This document shows, piece after piece, positions 1-8,480 of a stretch of 43,895 nucleotides of DNA; the stretch's first letter is position 1, and the number at the start of each line of letters is the position of its first letter. This stretch comes from Bacillota bacterium (GTDB lineage Bacteria > Bacillota > Clostridia > Tissierellales > MES13), in the NCBI GenBank assembly GCA_009711765.1, contig VEND01000057.1, positions 1 to 43,895 on the forward strand, read 5' to 3'. The notes beneath the pieces are model-generated. The model did no database searches, was not told the origin of the DNA, and saw only the letters and a program-made list of their open reading frames with translations. The translations under genes were made by a program, and so were the position numbers.

Positions 1-126
1 GTTTTACAAGTTTATCTTCACAGTATGAAAAATTTAGATTGTCTTGATGAACCGCCGTATACCGAACGGTACGTATGGTGGTGTGAGAGGTCGGTAGATA
101 AAATAATTATCTACCTCCTACTCGAT
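1..126 (+). mobile_element. 3' end of a bacterial group II intron (domains V and VI)
   Basis: The first 126 bases read as the 3' terminus of a group II intron. Domain V lies at about 49-84: two arms closed by a GAAC tetraloop at 63-66, with the lower stem formed by ACCGCC against GGTGGT. Domain VI lies at 85-123: GAG/CTC, AGG/CCT and a nine-pair upper stem (GGTAGATAA against TTATCTACC), with an unpaired A at 120 between CCT and CTC as the expected branch point. The intron would end in GAT at 126, seven bases after the branch A. This layout is the established hallmark of bacterial ribozyme introns, probably the class B type. The 5' part and any reverse transcriptase are outside the window. The sense orientation matches the thi genes, so splicing could restore the leader. 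Whether the intron is active cannot be judged here. Confidence 0.88.
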
Positions 127-153
127 TACAAAATATTGAAGGGGGGGATATCT

Positions 154-348
154 ATGATTATCAACGGAAAACAAAAAGATATTAAGCCAGGAATTACTGT
201 TATAGAAATGTTAGAAGAATTAAATTTATCTAAGGATAAAGTTGTTGTTGAGCTAAACTTTGAAATTATTCCAAAGAATGAATATGATAAAAAGGTTTTA
301 AATAAGGAAGATAATATTGAAATTGTAAGTTTTGTAGGAGGGGGCTAA
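154..348 (+). CDS. thiS: ThiS sulfur carrier protein
   Basis: This 64-residue protein is a ubiquitin-like sulfur carrier. Its C-terminal glycine is adenylated and then converted to a thiocarboxylate, which supplies sulfur for the thiamine thiazole ring. The sequence starts MIINGKQKD and ends in VGGG, the diglycine-type tail required for activation. I chose the ATG at 154 because a run of seven G residues at 141-147 serves as ribosome binding site. The reading frame remains open upstream to 25, but that part is intron RNA, not protein. thiF follows after one base. Transcription must come from beyond the group II intron; no THI riboswitch can be seen between the intron and this gene. Confidence 0.93.
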   Translation: MIINGKQKDIKPGITVIEMLEELNLSKDKVVVELNFEIIPKNEYDKKVLNKEDNIEIVSFVGGG

Positions 349-349
349 A

Positions 350-1156
350 GTGAAGATTTATTTAAATGAAGAGAAATTAGAAATAGAAAAAGAAAAAACA
401 GCCTATGAACTTAGAGATGAATTTAAAGAAGATGCGGATATAGTTGTATTAAATGGGATGGTTATAAAAAGTGATATAAAACTTAAAAAAAATGATAAAT
501 TGACTTTAATAAAAAGAGGAGAAAAACCTGAAAAAGAGGAATTAGAAGCTCTAATGATAGCAAGGCATACACCTAGAGTTCATGAAAAGGTAAAAAAATC
601 TACAGTTGCAATTGCAGGGCTTGGAGGTTTAGGTTCAAATATAGCAATATCTTTAGCTAGACTAGGAATAAAGAAATTATTACTTATAGATTTTGATGTT
701 GTTGAGCCAAGTAACCTAAATAGACAACAGTATTTTATAAGTCATATAGGCATGTATAAAACTGAAGCTTTAAGGGATTTGATAGCACAAATTAATCCCT
801 TTGTGGATATAGAAATAAAAAATATATATCTAGATGAAAGTAATATAGAAAAAAATTTAAAGGATGTAGATATCATTGTAGAAGCCTTTGATAATCCTAA
901 GTCTAAAGCAACACTTATAAATACATCTTTAACTAAGCTATCTAATAAGCCTATTGTGGCTGCTTCTGGAGTTGCAGGGTATTTTTCAAATAATACTATA
1001 AAGACGAAAAAAGCTATGGATAACTTATATATAGTTGGGGATAACTTATCTGAGGCAAAGATAGGTTGTGGATTAATGGCACCTAGAGTATCGATAGCTG
1101 CAGGACATCAAGCAAATACAGTATTAAGGATTATATTAGGTGAAAAAAAAGTGTAA
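350..1156 (+). CDS. thiF: ThiF family 2 adenylyltransferase with N-terminal ThiS-like domain
   Basis: ThiF activates the C-terminus of ThiS with ATP so that sulfur can be loaded. The 268-residue protein has an N-terminal beta-grasp, ThiS-like segment (about residues 1-65, starting [16 protein letters not shown]) that lacks a terminal GG. An E1-like Rossmann domain follows, with the nucleotide-binding motif GLGGLGSN near residue 90, the conserved LNRQQY and [10 protein letters not shown] segments, and GCGLMAP towards the end. The N-terminal fusion fits the family-2 ThiF of anaerobes. No paired CxxC zinc motifs are visible, which also fits. Translation starts at a GTG, one base after the thiS stop, with the ribosome binding site in the last codons of thiS (GGAGGGGG). 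Coupled translation is likely. Confidence 0.9.
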   Translation: MKIYLNEEKLEIEKEKTAYELRDEFKEDADIVVLNGMVIKSDIKLKKNDKLTLIKRGEKPEKEELEALMIARHTPRVHEKVKKSTVAIAGLGGLGSNIAISLARLGIKKLLLIDFDVVEPSNLNRQQYFISHIGMYKTEALRDLIAQINPFVDIEIKNIYLDESNIEKNLKDVDIIVEAFDNPKSKATLINTSLTKLSNKPIVAASGVAGYFSNNTIKTKKAMDNLYIVGDNLSEAKIGCGLMAPRVSIAAGHQANTVLRIILGEKKV

Positions 1157-1172
1157 TTTAGGAGTTGATGAT

Positions 1173-1949
1173 ATGGATAAATTGAGTATAGGAGGATGCA
1201 ATTTAGATAGTAGATTACTTATCGGCACTGGGAAATTTCCAAACAAAGATATAATACCTAAAGTAGTAAATGAATGTGGTACACAGGTTGTAACTATGGC
1301 ATTAAGAAGGGTAGATTTAGATTCAAAGAATGATAATTTACTTGACTATATACCAAAGAACTGTACGTTGTTACCAAATACCTCAGGGGCTAGAAATGCT
1401 TTAGAAGCAGTTAGGATAGCTAAACTTGCTAGAGCAATGGGATGTGGTAATTGGGTTAAGATAGAGGTAATTTCTGATAATAAATATCTCCTTCCAGATA
1501 ACCAAGAAACAATAAAAGCAACAGAAATTTTAGCAAAGGAAGGGTTTATAGTACTTCCATATATGAGCCCTGATTTGATGGCTGCAAAAAGATTAGTAGA
1601 AGCTGGAGCTAAAGCAGTAATGCCACTTGGTGCACCTATAGGAACAAATAGAGGGATAAGGACAAAGGAATTAATACAAATATTAATAGATGAGATAGAT
1701 ATACCTATAATAGTCGATGCTGGAATAGGTAAACCATCTGATGCTTCGGAGGCTATGGAAATGGGAGCAGAAGCAGTACTTGTAAATACAGCCATAGCAA
1801 CATCAAATGATCCTATAAATATGGCAAAAGCATTTTCAATGGCTGTAAAGGCTGGAAGGTTAGCATATACTTCAAAATTAGGAAGAAAAACTAGATTTGC
1901 TAAGGCATCTTCACCCCTTACAGGATTTTTAAATGAAGGTGAAGAGTAA
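1173..1949 (+). CDS. thiG: Thiazole synthase ThiG
   Basis: ThiG forms the thiazole phosphate ring from deoxyxylulose 5-phosphate, dehydroglycine and ThiS thiocarboxylate. The 258-residue TIM-barrel protein has the conserved start [10 protein letters not shown], the Schiff-base lysine in WVKIEVI (Lys96), the phosphate-binding [14 protein letters not shown] segment and the [20 protein letters not shown] segment. The length matches the family. I chose the ATG at 1173 with GGAG at 1161-1164 over an upstream in-frame ATG at 1140 that would overlap the end of thiF. It overlaps thiH by one base (TAATG), so translational coupling is expected. ThiH, rather than ThiO, supplies dehydroglycine here. Confidence 0.95.
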   Translation: MDKLSIGGCNLDSRLLIGTGKFPNKDIIPKVVNECGTQVVTMALRRVDLDSKNDNLLDYIPKNCTLLPNTSGARNALEAVRIAKLARAMGCGNWVKIEVISDNKYLLPDNQETIKATEILAKEGFIVLPYMSPDLMAAKRLVEAGAKAVMPLGAPIGTNRGIRTKELIQILIDEIDIPIIVDAGIGKPSDASEAMEMGAEAVLVNTAIATSNDPINMAKAFSMAVKAGRLAYTSKLGRKTRFAKASSPLTGFLNEGEE

Positions 1950-3061
1950 TGAGTTTTTATGATATATATTTAAAATATAAGAAATTTAAATATGAAGAAT
2001 TTTTTAAAGGGTTAACAAGGAATGATATATTAAGGGTTTTAAATAGAAATAAAATGGATGACCTTGATTTTTTAACTTTATTATCCCCTTTAGCTGGGGA
2101 ATTTTTAGAGGATATGGCTATTAAAGCAAATAAGCTGTCTCTTCAACATTTTGGAAAGGCAATATTATTATTTACACCAATGTATATAGCAAATCATTGT
2201 GTTAATAAATGCACTTACTGTGGATTTAATATAGACAACGATATTAGAAGAAAAAAATTATCAATGGATGAAATTGAAAAAGAAGCTAAATATATTTCAA
2301 AAAAAGGACTTAAGCATATTCTTATCTTAACTGGAGAATCCAAAAGGGATACACCAGTAAGCTATATTGTTGATGCTATAAAAGTGTTAAAAAAATATTT
2401 CAATTCAATATCAATAGAAATATATCCTCTGACAGAAGATGAATACAGACAAGTTATAAATACAGGGGTAGATGGTCTTACAATATATCAAGAGGTTTAT
2501 GATGAAAGGATCTATGATAAAGTACATTTAGCTGGACCTAAAAAAAATTATAGATTTAGATTAGATGCTCCTGAAAGGGCATGTAAAGGGAACATTAGAA
2601 GTGTAAATATAGGGGCATTATTAGGTCTTAATAAGTGGCGAAAAGAAGCTTTTATGTCAGGGCTTCATGCAAATTATCTTCAAAATAAATATCCAGATAC
2701 TGAAATAAGTATATCTCCACCAAGGATAAGACCCCATGTTGGTATTTTTGATGATGTATATGATGTAAATGATAGGTCATTAGTACAATATATTCTTGCT
2801 TTAAGATTATATATGCCATATCTAGGGATAACTATTTCAACTAGGGAAGATAAATATTTAAGGGATAATTTAATTCCTTTAGGGATTACTAAGATGTCTG
2901 CAGGAGTTACAACAGAAGTTGGTGGACACACCCAATCTAATAAGAGTGATAGTCAATTTGAAATATCAGATAAAAGAAGTGTAAAGGAAATAAGGGAAAT
3001 TATTATATCAAAGGGTTACCAACCAGTATTTAAAAACTGGATGGATATAGGGGTGAAATGA
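1949..3061 (+). CDS. thiH: Radical SAM tyrosine lyase ThiH (2-iminoacetate synthase)
   Basis: ThiH cleaves tyrosine by radical SAM chemistry to give dehydroglycine (2-iminoacetate) for ThiG. The 370-residue protein carries the [4Fe-4S]/SAM motif CxxxCxxC with Cys84, Cys88 and Cys91 in NHCVNKCTYCGF, followed by the biotin/thiamine-synthase-associated C-terminal domain (from about residue 250). Further family segments are LILTGES and EVGGHTQ. The start codon overlaps the thiG stop and its own stop overlaps the next start, as in a tightly coupled operon. The enzyme is oxygen sensitive, which fits an anaerobe. Confidence 0.95.
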   Translation: MSFYDIYLKYKKFKYEEFFKGLTRNDILRVLNRNKMDDLDFLTLLSPLAGEFLEDMAIKANKLSLQHFGKAILLFTPMYIANHCVNKCTYCGFNIDNDIRRKKLSMDEIEKEAKYISKKGLKHILILTGESKRDTPVSYIVDAIKVLKKYFNSISIEIYPLTEDEYRQVINTGVDGLTIYQEVYDERIYDKVHLAGPKKNYRFRLDAPERACKGNIRSVNIGALLGLNKWRKEAFMSGLHANYLQNKYPDTEISISPPRIRPHVGIFDDVYDVNDRSLVQYILALRLYMPYLGITISTREDKYLRDNLIPLGITKMSAGVTTEVGGHTQSNKSDSQFEISDKRSVKEIREIIISKGYQPVFKNWMDIGVK

Positions 3062-4071
3062 TGAATGTATATAGAGTTGTAGATGCAAATATAAATAGGG
3101 TTTCAGAGGGGTTAAGGGTATTAGAAGATATATCTAGATTTATCATTGAAAATTCTAAAATGACTGAAACCATAAGGGATATAAGACATAAAGTAAGAAA
3201 AACAACTCCTAAACTTAGCCTTATAGAGTCTAGAGACTCTATGAAAGATATAGGATATGAAATATCTAAAAAAACAACATTAGATATAAAGAAAGATTTA
3301 AAAGATATTATAGATGCAAATTTCAAAAGAGTTCAAGAGGGACTTAGAAGTATCGAAGAACATCTAAAAATAATAGGATATTATGAAGAATCAAAGATAT
3401 ATGAAGGATTAAGATATAAAACTTATGATTTAGAAAAAAATTTTAAATCTAAAAAATTAGTTTTAAATACAGATATATATGGGATTACTTCAGAAGAATT
3501 TTCCTTAGGAAGAAGTAATATTGAAGTTGTAAAAAATATGATAGAAGCTAGGATAAAAGTTATACAGTATAGAGAAAAAAATAAAAGTAAGCATGAAAAA
3601 TATATTGAGTGTAAAAAAATTAGAGATATTACAAAAGAAAAGGATGTAATTTTTATAGTAAATGATGATGTTGATATTGCCATGTCAATTAATGCAGATG
3701 GTATTCATCTAGGTCAAGATGACATGCCTATAAAAGAAGTAAGGAAGTTATCTAAAAATATGATGATAGGTATTTCAACCCATAATAAAAATCAAGCTAA
3801 AAAGGCAGTAAAAGATGGAGCAGACTACATAGGAGTAGGTCCTATATTTAAAACAAATACGAAAAAAAATGTAGAAAAATCAGAGGGGCTTAAATACTTA
3901 AAGTGGGTTTCAGAAAACATAGATATCCCCTATGTTTCAATTGGTGGAATTAATGAATCTAATATAAGTGAAGTAAAAAAGTATGGTGGAAAATGTTTTG
4001 CTATGATCAGTGAAATAGTTGCTAGTAAAGATATAGAAAAAAAGGTAAAAAATTTAAGAGAGCTTATATAA
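3061..4071 (+). CDS. thiE: ThiD2-ThiE fusion: HMP-P kinase / thiamine phosphate synthase
   Basis: Residues 1 to about 130 (starting MNVYRVVDANINRVSEGLR, with a repeat-like RVQEGLRSIEEH at about 85) match the ThiD2 type of domain, known as a monofunctional HMP-P kinase. Residues about 135-336 form a TIM-barrel ThiE with VIQYREK, FIVNDDVDIA, ADGIHLGQDDMP, GVGPIFKTNTKK and VSIGGIN, which joins HMP-PP to thiazole phosphate. The fusion would cover the last two committed steps in one chain. No separate thiD is present in the window. Two adjacent ATGs occur (3058 and 3061); 3061 sits better behind GGGGTG at 3050-3055. The start overlaps the thiH stop. Confidence 0.9.
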   Translation: MNVYRVVDANINRVSEGLRVLEDISRFIIENSKMTETIRDIRHKVRKTTPKLSLIESRDSMKDIGYEISKKTTLDIKKDLKDIIDANFKRVQEGLRSIEEHLKIIGYYEESKIYEGLRYKTYDLEKNFKSKKLVLNTDIYGITSEEFSLGRSNIEVVKNMIEARIKVIQYREKNKSKHEKYIECKKIRDITKEKDVIFIVNDDVDIAMSINADGIHLGQDDMPIKEVRKLSKNMMIGISTHNKNQAKKAVKDGADYIGVGPIFKTNTKKNVEKSEGLKYLKWVSENIDIPYVSIGGINESNISEVKKYGGKCFAMISEIVASKDIEKKVKNLRELI

Positions 4072-4116
4072 AAATCAAGATAAATATATTAAATGTATAA
4101 AAAGGAGATTGATAGT

Positions 4117-5430
4117 ATGAAATATACGACACAAATGGATGCTGCAAAAAAAGGAATAGTTACTAAGGAAATGAAAATAGTAGCTAAAAAAGAGAGTATG
4201 GATGTAGAAAAATTAAGAAACCTTGTGGCAAAGGGAAAAATAGCTATACCAGCAAATAAAAACCATAAGTCTATAGACCCAGAGGGCGTAGGAGAGGGTT
4301 TAAGAACTAAAATTAATGTAAATTTAGGTATATCAAAGGATTGTAATGATTTTGAAAAGGAACTTAAAAAGGTCAAAAAAGCAATTGATATGAAAGCAGA
4401 AGCTATAATGGATTTAAGCTCCTATGGAAAAACAGAAGAATTTAGGAAAAGAGTTATTGATATGTCTCCAGCAATGCTAGGAACAGTACCAATATATGAT
4501 GCGGTTGGTTTTTATGATAAAGAACTTAAGGATATAACTGAAGATGAATTTTTAGATGTGGTAAGAAAACATGCTGAAAATGGTGTTGATTTTGTTACAA
4601 TCCATGCAGGTATAAACAAAGAAACAGCGGAAGTTTTTAAAAGAAATAAAAGACTTACTAATATCGTGTCTAGAGGTGGGTCATTAATGTATGCATGGAT
4701 GGAGTTAAATAATAAAGAAAACCCATTCTTTCAACATTTTGATAAGTTATTAGATATATGTGAAGAATATGATTTAACCTTAAGTTTAGGTGATGCTTTA
4801 AGACCTGGAAGTATAAACGATTCAACAGATGCTAGTCAAATAAAAGAATTGATGATTCTAGGAGAATTAACTAAAAGGGCATGGGAAAGAAATGTTCAAA
4901 TAATAATAGAAGGACCAGGACATATGACATTAGATGAAATAAAAGCTAATGTGATTTTAGAAAAGAAACTTTGTCACGGGGCTCCATTCTATGTATTAGG
5001 ACCAATAGTTACAGACATAGCCCCAGGATATGATCATATAACAAGCGCTATAGGTGGAGCTATAGCTTCTGGTCACGGTGTAGATTTTCTATGCTACGTA
5101 ACTCCAGCAGAACATTTAAGATTACCAAGTTTAGAGGATATGAAAGAAGGTATTATAGCAACTAAGATAGCAGCCCACGCTGGAGATCTTGCAAAGGGTA
5201 TTAAAGGAGCAAAAAAATGGGATTACGAAATGAGTAAGGCTAGACAGGAACTTAACTGGGAAAAGATGTTTAATTTGGCTATCGATCCTGAAAAAGCTAT
5301 AAAATTTAGACAAGAATCAATGCCAGAGCATGATGATAGTTGTACAATGTGTGGTAAGATGTGTTCTATGAGAAATATGAATAAGATTATTGATGGGGAG
5401 AATATAAATATTTTAAGGGAAGATGCTTAA
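4117..5430 (+). CDS. thiC: Phosphomethylpyrimidine synthase ThiC
   Basis: ThiC is a radical SAM enzyme that converts aminoimidazole ribotide to HMP phosphate. The 437-residue protein is the short form without the N-terminal extension found in proteobacteria. Family signatures include [38 protein letters not shown] and the C-terminal cluster motif with Cys409, Cys412 and Cys416 (CTMCGKMC, spacing CX2CX3C). I chose the ATG at 4117 because AAAAGGAG lies at 4101-4106; an upstream in-frame ATG at 4093 has no ribosome binding site. A 45-base gap separates it from thiE and holds nothing recognisable. It is followed immediately by tenI. Confidence 0.95.
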   Translation: MKYTTQMDAAKKGIVTKEMKIVAKKESMDVEKLRNLVAKGKIAIPANKNHKSIDPEGVGEGLRTKINVNLGISKDCNDFEKELKKVKKAIDMKAEAIMDLSSYGKTEEFRKRVIDMSPAMLGTVPIYDAVGFYDKELKDITEDEFLDVVRKHAENGVDFVTIHAGINKETAEVFKRNKRLTNIVSRGGSLMYAWMELNNKENPFFQHFDKLLDICEEYDLTLSLGDALRPGSINDSTDASQIKELMILGELTKRAWERNVQIIIEGPGHMTLDEIKANVILEKKLCHGAPFYVLGPIVTDIAPGYDHITSAIGGAIASGHGVDFLCYVTPAEHLRLPSLEDMKEGIIATKIAAHAGDLAKGIKGAKKWDYEMSKARQELNWEKMFNLAIDPEKAIKFRQESMPEHDDSCTMCGKMCSMRNMNKIIDGENINILREDA

Positions 5431-6021
5431 ATGCTTTATTTTGTTACAAATAGAAAGCTTATAAAAAAAGGTTTCTTTGATGTAATAGAAAAAGCTGTAA
5501 ATGGAGGAGTAGATTTTATTATATTAAGGGAAAAGGATTTAGAATATAAAGAACTTTACTCTATTGCAAGTGAAATTAAAAATATAATAAAGGATAAAAA
5601 AACAAGATTAATAATTAATGGGAATATAGATGTAGTAAAGAATCTTAATTTGGATGGTTATCACACTGGTTTTAATGAATTTGTTAGAGAAAGTATTACT
5701 TGGAATGGTTTAGTAGGAGTTTCTATCCATAGTTTAGAAGAAGCTATTATAGCAGAAAAAAAAGGCGCTGATTATCTTTTAGCAGGGCATGTGTTTAAAA
5801 CAGATTGTAAAAAAGGTTTAACTCCAAGGGGAGTTGAGTTTATAAAAGAACTTACAAGAAAAGTTAAAATACCTGTTATTGCAATAGGTGGTATAAAACC
5901 TTATAATGTTAAAAAAGTAATATCAGCAGGGGCTTATGGTATAGCTGTAATGTCATCTATAATGATGGATGAAAATCCAAAAGACTTAGTAAAAGAATAT
6001 ATATATTGCATAAGGAGTTAA
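5431..6021 (+). CDS. tenI: TenI-like thiazole tautomerase (ThiE superfamily)
   Basis: This 196-residue TIM-barrel protein is a second ThiE-like protein in the operon. It has FIILREK near the start and the segment GHVFKTDCKKGLTPRG where true ThiE has GPIFKTNTKK. The His-containing loop is typical of TenI, which aromatises the thiazole tautomer made by ThiG. I therefore call it TenI rather than a duplicate ThiE, as an inference from the loop and from the presence of the ThiD2-ThiE fusion upstream. The start codon abuts the thiC stop; AAGGGAAG inside the thiC end serves as ribosome binding site. It is the last gene before the UUCG terminator. Confidence 0.8.
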   Translation: MLYFVTNRKLIKKGFFDVIEKAVNGGVDFIILREKDLEYKELYSIASEIKNIIKDKKTRLIINGNIDVVKNLNLDGYHTGFNEFVRESITWNGLVGVSIHSLEEAIIAEKKGADYLLAGHVFKTDCKKGLTPRGVEFIKELTRKVKIPVIAIGGIKPYNVKKVISAGAYGIAVMSSIMMDENPKDLVKEYIYCIRS

Positions 6022-6073
6022 AGGTTTAATCAATTTTATTAAATATAATAAAAATTTCTATATGAAAAAAAGA

Positions 6074-6099
6074 AAGCGGCTTCGGCCGCTTAATTTTTT
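6074..6099 (+). terminator. Rho-independent terminator of the thi operon
   Basis: A seven-pair stem AAGCGGC/GCCGCTT closes a TTCG tetraloop and is followed by AATTTTTT. It begins 52 bases after the tenI stop and marks the end of the operon. Confidence 0.93.
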
Positions 6100-6174
6100 A
6101 TCTTCTATGGTCGATTTAAATTATTAAAGCATTAATTTATATAACATGTACTGATAGATAGGTGTGATAATAAA

Positions 6175-6675
6175 ATGAAAGATTTTAACAAAGTATGGGA
6201 TATATATAAAATCTTTTCCAGAATGTGAGAGACGAAGTATTGAAAATCAAATTAAAATAATGAAAGATAAAAGATATAATATTAAAAATATGTATGATAA
6301 TAATGTATTAGTTGGATTTTGTTCTACATGGGACTTACATGACTTTGTTTTCATTGAACATATTGCTATAGATAATGAGCTAAGAGGACAGGGTTATGGG
6401 AGTAAATTAATAGAGGATATTCTATCAAGAAATAAAAATGTAATATTAGAAGTAGAAAAGCCAGAAAATAATATAGCAAAGAAAAGAATTGAGTTTTATA
6501 AAAAACATGGCTTTAAGTTAAATTTATTTCATTATGAACAGCCGCCATTAAAAAGGGTGGTCAGAAAGTCCCATTATATTAAATGTCATCATATAAAAAA
6601 TTAGATGAAAAAGAGTTTGAAAAAGTAAAGTATAAGTTATATGAAGATGTGTATAAAAAGAATAAAGAGGGATAG
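6175..6675 (+). pseudogene. GNAT acetyltransferase pseudogene
   Basis: Three pieces of one GNAT N-acetyltransferase lie in different frames. The start at 6175 (MKDFNKVWDIYK, after AGGTGTGA) runs to a TGA within 20 codons. The expected continuation SFPECERRSIENQIK lies in the next frame and joins the 6260-6604 open frame, with VGFCSTWDLHDFVFIEHIAI and the acetyl-CoA loop RGQGYG. Near 6550-6556 a second shift, at a run of five A, moves the tail to a third frame. That frame reads KKGGQKVPLY, then a TAA at 6580 where a leucine codon is expected, then MSSYKKLDEKEFEKVK to a stop at 6673. Two frameshifts plus a nonsense codon make a decayed gene. A 114-residue product from 6260 could still be made, but it would lack both ends. 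Confidence 0.85.
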
Positions 6676-6800
6676 TTCTATTAAACTATATATTTAGGTA
6701 ATTAATTATTAAATAATAAATGTATGTTTTCAATTTAGAAAAAATATACCTTATAGTTATAATTAAATATTGATATAATAATACTGTAGATACAGAGCCT

Positions 6801-6893
6801 TACGAATATTTATTTATACATACAAAAAAACATTCGTAATTTCATTGACTAATATTTGTATATTTGATAATATTAACAGTGGTTGTTCGTGTA
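6801..6893. promoter_or_regulatory. Possible PurR (PurBox-like) half sites upstream of purA
   Basis: Three CGAAY-type half sites cluster here: TTACGAATATT spanning 6800-6810 on the plus strand, and ACATTCGTAA (6830-6839) and TGTTCGTGT (6884-6892) in the opposite sense. The first two form an inverted repeat just upstream of the promoter. PurR of Bacillus binds CGAA-containing boxes in inverted pairs; the spacing here (26 bases between the CGAA and TTCG cores) is longer than usual, so this is tentative. Confidence 0.35.
6845..6873 (+). promoter_or_regulatory. Sigma-A type promoter for purA
   Basis: TTGACT at 6845-6850 and TAATAT at 6868-6873 are separated by 17 bases, close to the housekeeping consensus. 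Transcription would begin near 6880, about 60 bases before the purA start. Confidence 0.65.
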
Positions 6894-6943
6894 TAATAAA
6901 AAAATAAATTATAATTAAAATATATATTAAAGGAGAGATTTTT

Positions 6944-8230
6944 ATGTCAACTCTCGTTGTATTAGGAGCCCAATGGGGCGATGAGGGAAAAGGAAAAATA
7001 ACAGATTATTTATCAGAAAAAGCTGACATAGTGGCTAGATATCAAGGTGGAGATAATGCCGGGCATACTGTGGAAATAGGTGATGCACAATATAAACTTC
7101 ATCTTATACCATCAGGTATTTTTTATGAAGATAAAATTTCAATAATAGGAAATGGAGTTGTAATAAATCCTAAGTCTATTTTAAAGGAAATAAAGTATTT
7201 AAATGATTTAGGAGTAAAAACAGATAATCTTAGAATAAGTGATAGAGCTCATATTATTTTTCCATACCATATAAAATTAGATGAACTTAAGGAAAAAAGA
7301 AGAGGAAAATCTAAAATAGGAACAACAGTAAAGGGAATAGGACCATGTTATAAGGATAAAGTTGAACGTACAGGTATAAGAATGTGTGATGTTTTCTATC
7401 CTGATACTTTAGAAGAAAAATTAAGATATAATATTAAAGAAAAAAATGAAATGATAGAAAAGTTATATGGTGAAAAAGGTTTAGATGAAGATAGTGTAGT
7501 AAAGGAATATATGGAATATCTAGAAATACTTAAAAAGTATATTGTGGATACTTCAGTTATAATTAATGAAGCTATGGATGAAGGTAAAAAAGTATTATTT
7601 GAAGGTGCTCAGGGTACCTTACTTGATATAGATTTTGGAACTTACCCATATCTTACATCTTCACACCCAATCTCTGGTGGAGTTCCTATCGGTGTTGGAA
7701 TAAGTCCATTTAACTTAAAAGGAGCTATTGGTGTTGTAAAAGCTTATACAACTAGGGTAGGTAAAGGACCATTCCCAACAGAATTATTTGATGATGCGGG
7801 TGATGAGCTTAGAGATAAAGGTCATGAATATGGTACAACAACAGGAAGACCTAGAAGATGTGGATGGTTAGACCTTGTAATGGTTAAATATGCAGCTAGA
7901 ATTAATGGACTTACATCAATGGTTATTACAAAGCTTGATACTTTAGCAGGCTTTGAAAAACTTAAGATATGTACAGGTTATGAATTAGATGGAGAAGTGA
8001 TTAAAGATTTCCCTTCTAGTTTAAAAACATTGGCAAGATGTAAACCTATATATGAAGAACTTGATGGATGGACAGAAGAAGAAATGGAAGGCGCTAAAAC
8101 ATATGATTCATTACCAGATAATGCAAAGAAATATTTAAAGAGAATAGAAGAGTTAACAAATGTTGAAATTGCTTTAGTATCTGTAGGACCTAAAAGAAGT
8201 GAAACTATGGTTATAAAAGATATATTTTAA
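6944..8230 (+). CDS. purA: Adenylosuccinate synthetase
   Basis: PurA joins IMP and aspartate with GTP hydrolysis in the first step from IMP to AMP. The 428-residue protein shows the GTP-binding GAQWGDEGKGK near residue 8, GDNAGHT near 37, FEGAQGTLLDIDFGTYP near residue 220 and the C-terminal TKLDTLAGFEKLKICTGY and VGPKRSETM segments. The length is normal for the family. AAGGAGAG at 6930-6937 precedes the ATG at the usual distance. The gene is monocistronic, with its own promoter, possible PurR boxes and a strong terminator. Confidence 0.97.
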   Translation: MSTLVVLGAQWGDEGKGKITDYLSEKADIVARYQGGDNAGHTVEIGDAQYKLHLIPSGIFYEDKISIIGNGVVINPKSILKEIKYLNDLGVKTDNLRISDRAHIIFPYHIKLDELKEKRRGKSKIGTTVKGIGPCYKDKVERTGIRMCDVFYPDTLEEKLRYNIKEKNEMIEKLYGEKGLDEDSVVKEYMEYLEILKKYIVDTSVIINEAMDEGKKVLFEGAQGTLLDIDFGTYPYLTSSHPISGGVPIGVGISPFNLKGAIGVVKAYTTRVGKGPFPTELFDDAGDELRDKGHEYGTTTGRPRRCGWLDLVMVKYAARINGLTSMVITKLDTLAGFEKLKICTGYELDGEVIKDFPSSLKTLARCKPIYEELDGWTEEEMEGAKTYDSLPDNAKKYLKRIEELTNVEIALVSVGPKRSETMVIKDIF

Positions 8231-8232
8231 TT

Positions 8233-8260
8233 AAAAGCCAGCTTAATAGCTGGCTTTTTA
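8233..8260 (+). terminator. Terminator of purA
   Basis: AAAAGCCAGCT and AGCTGGCTTTT form an 11-pair stem around a TAAT loop, ending in a T run. It begins three bases after the purA stop. Confidence 0.93.
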
Positions 8261-8378
8261 CATTTTTTTTTGAAATGTTAAAAAATTAAAAGAAAAAAGA
8301 AGGAATATTTTTGCTTTTATTGAAATATATAAATATATTAGAGATGTATGGTTGCATTGACATTTTTATTTAGCTCCA

Positions 8379-8393
8379 AGGAAAACGTTTGCT
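8379..8393 (+). promoter_or_regulatory. Possible cre (CcpA) site upstream of the OPT gene
   Basis: AGGAAAACGTTTGCT fits the catabolite-responsive element consensus WTGNAANCGNWNNCW at all positions except the second. It lies about 90 bases before the OPT transporter start. A TTGACA occurs upstream at 8357 but no matching -10 follows at the right distance. One partial match in AT-rich DNA is weak evidence. Confidence 0.3.
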
Positions 8394-8480
8394 ATGCGCA
8401 ATTATACATTTTTAAATTACAAAAGGAGGTGGAGAAGGAATAGTAAGAAGCAAAAAATTTAAAAGGGGGATGTTAAAATA

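Noticed and set aside
25..153. N-terminal extension of ThiS reading through the leader
   Set aside because: The frame is open, but the sequence is the folded 3' end of a group II intron and a normal ThiS begins at 154 behind a G-rich ribosome binding site.
1346..1795. Long minus-strand frame within thiG, and similar antisense frames elsewhere
   Set aside because: These are shadows of real genes with no ribosome binding site or recognisable protein pattern.
127..4116. THI (TPP) riboswitch in the thiamine operon
   Set aside because: Neither the stretch between intron and thiS nor the 45-base gap before thiC has the conserved THI elements; if present it lies left of the window.
8357..8386. TTGACA at 8357 as the OPT promoter
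   Set aside because: Seventeen bases downstream the sequence is GGAAAA, not a -10 element.
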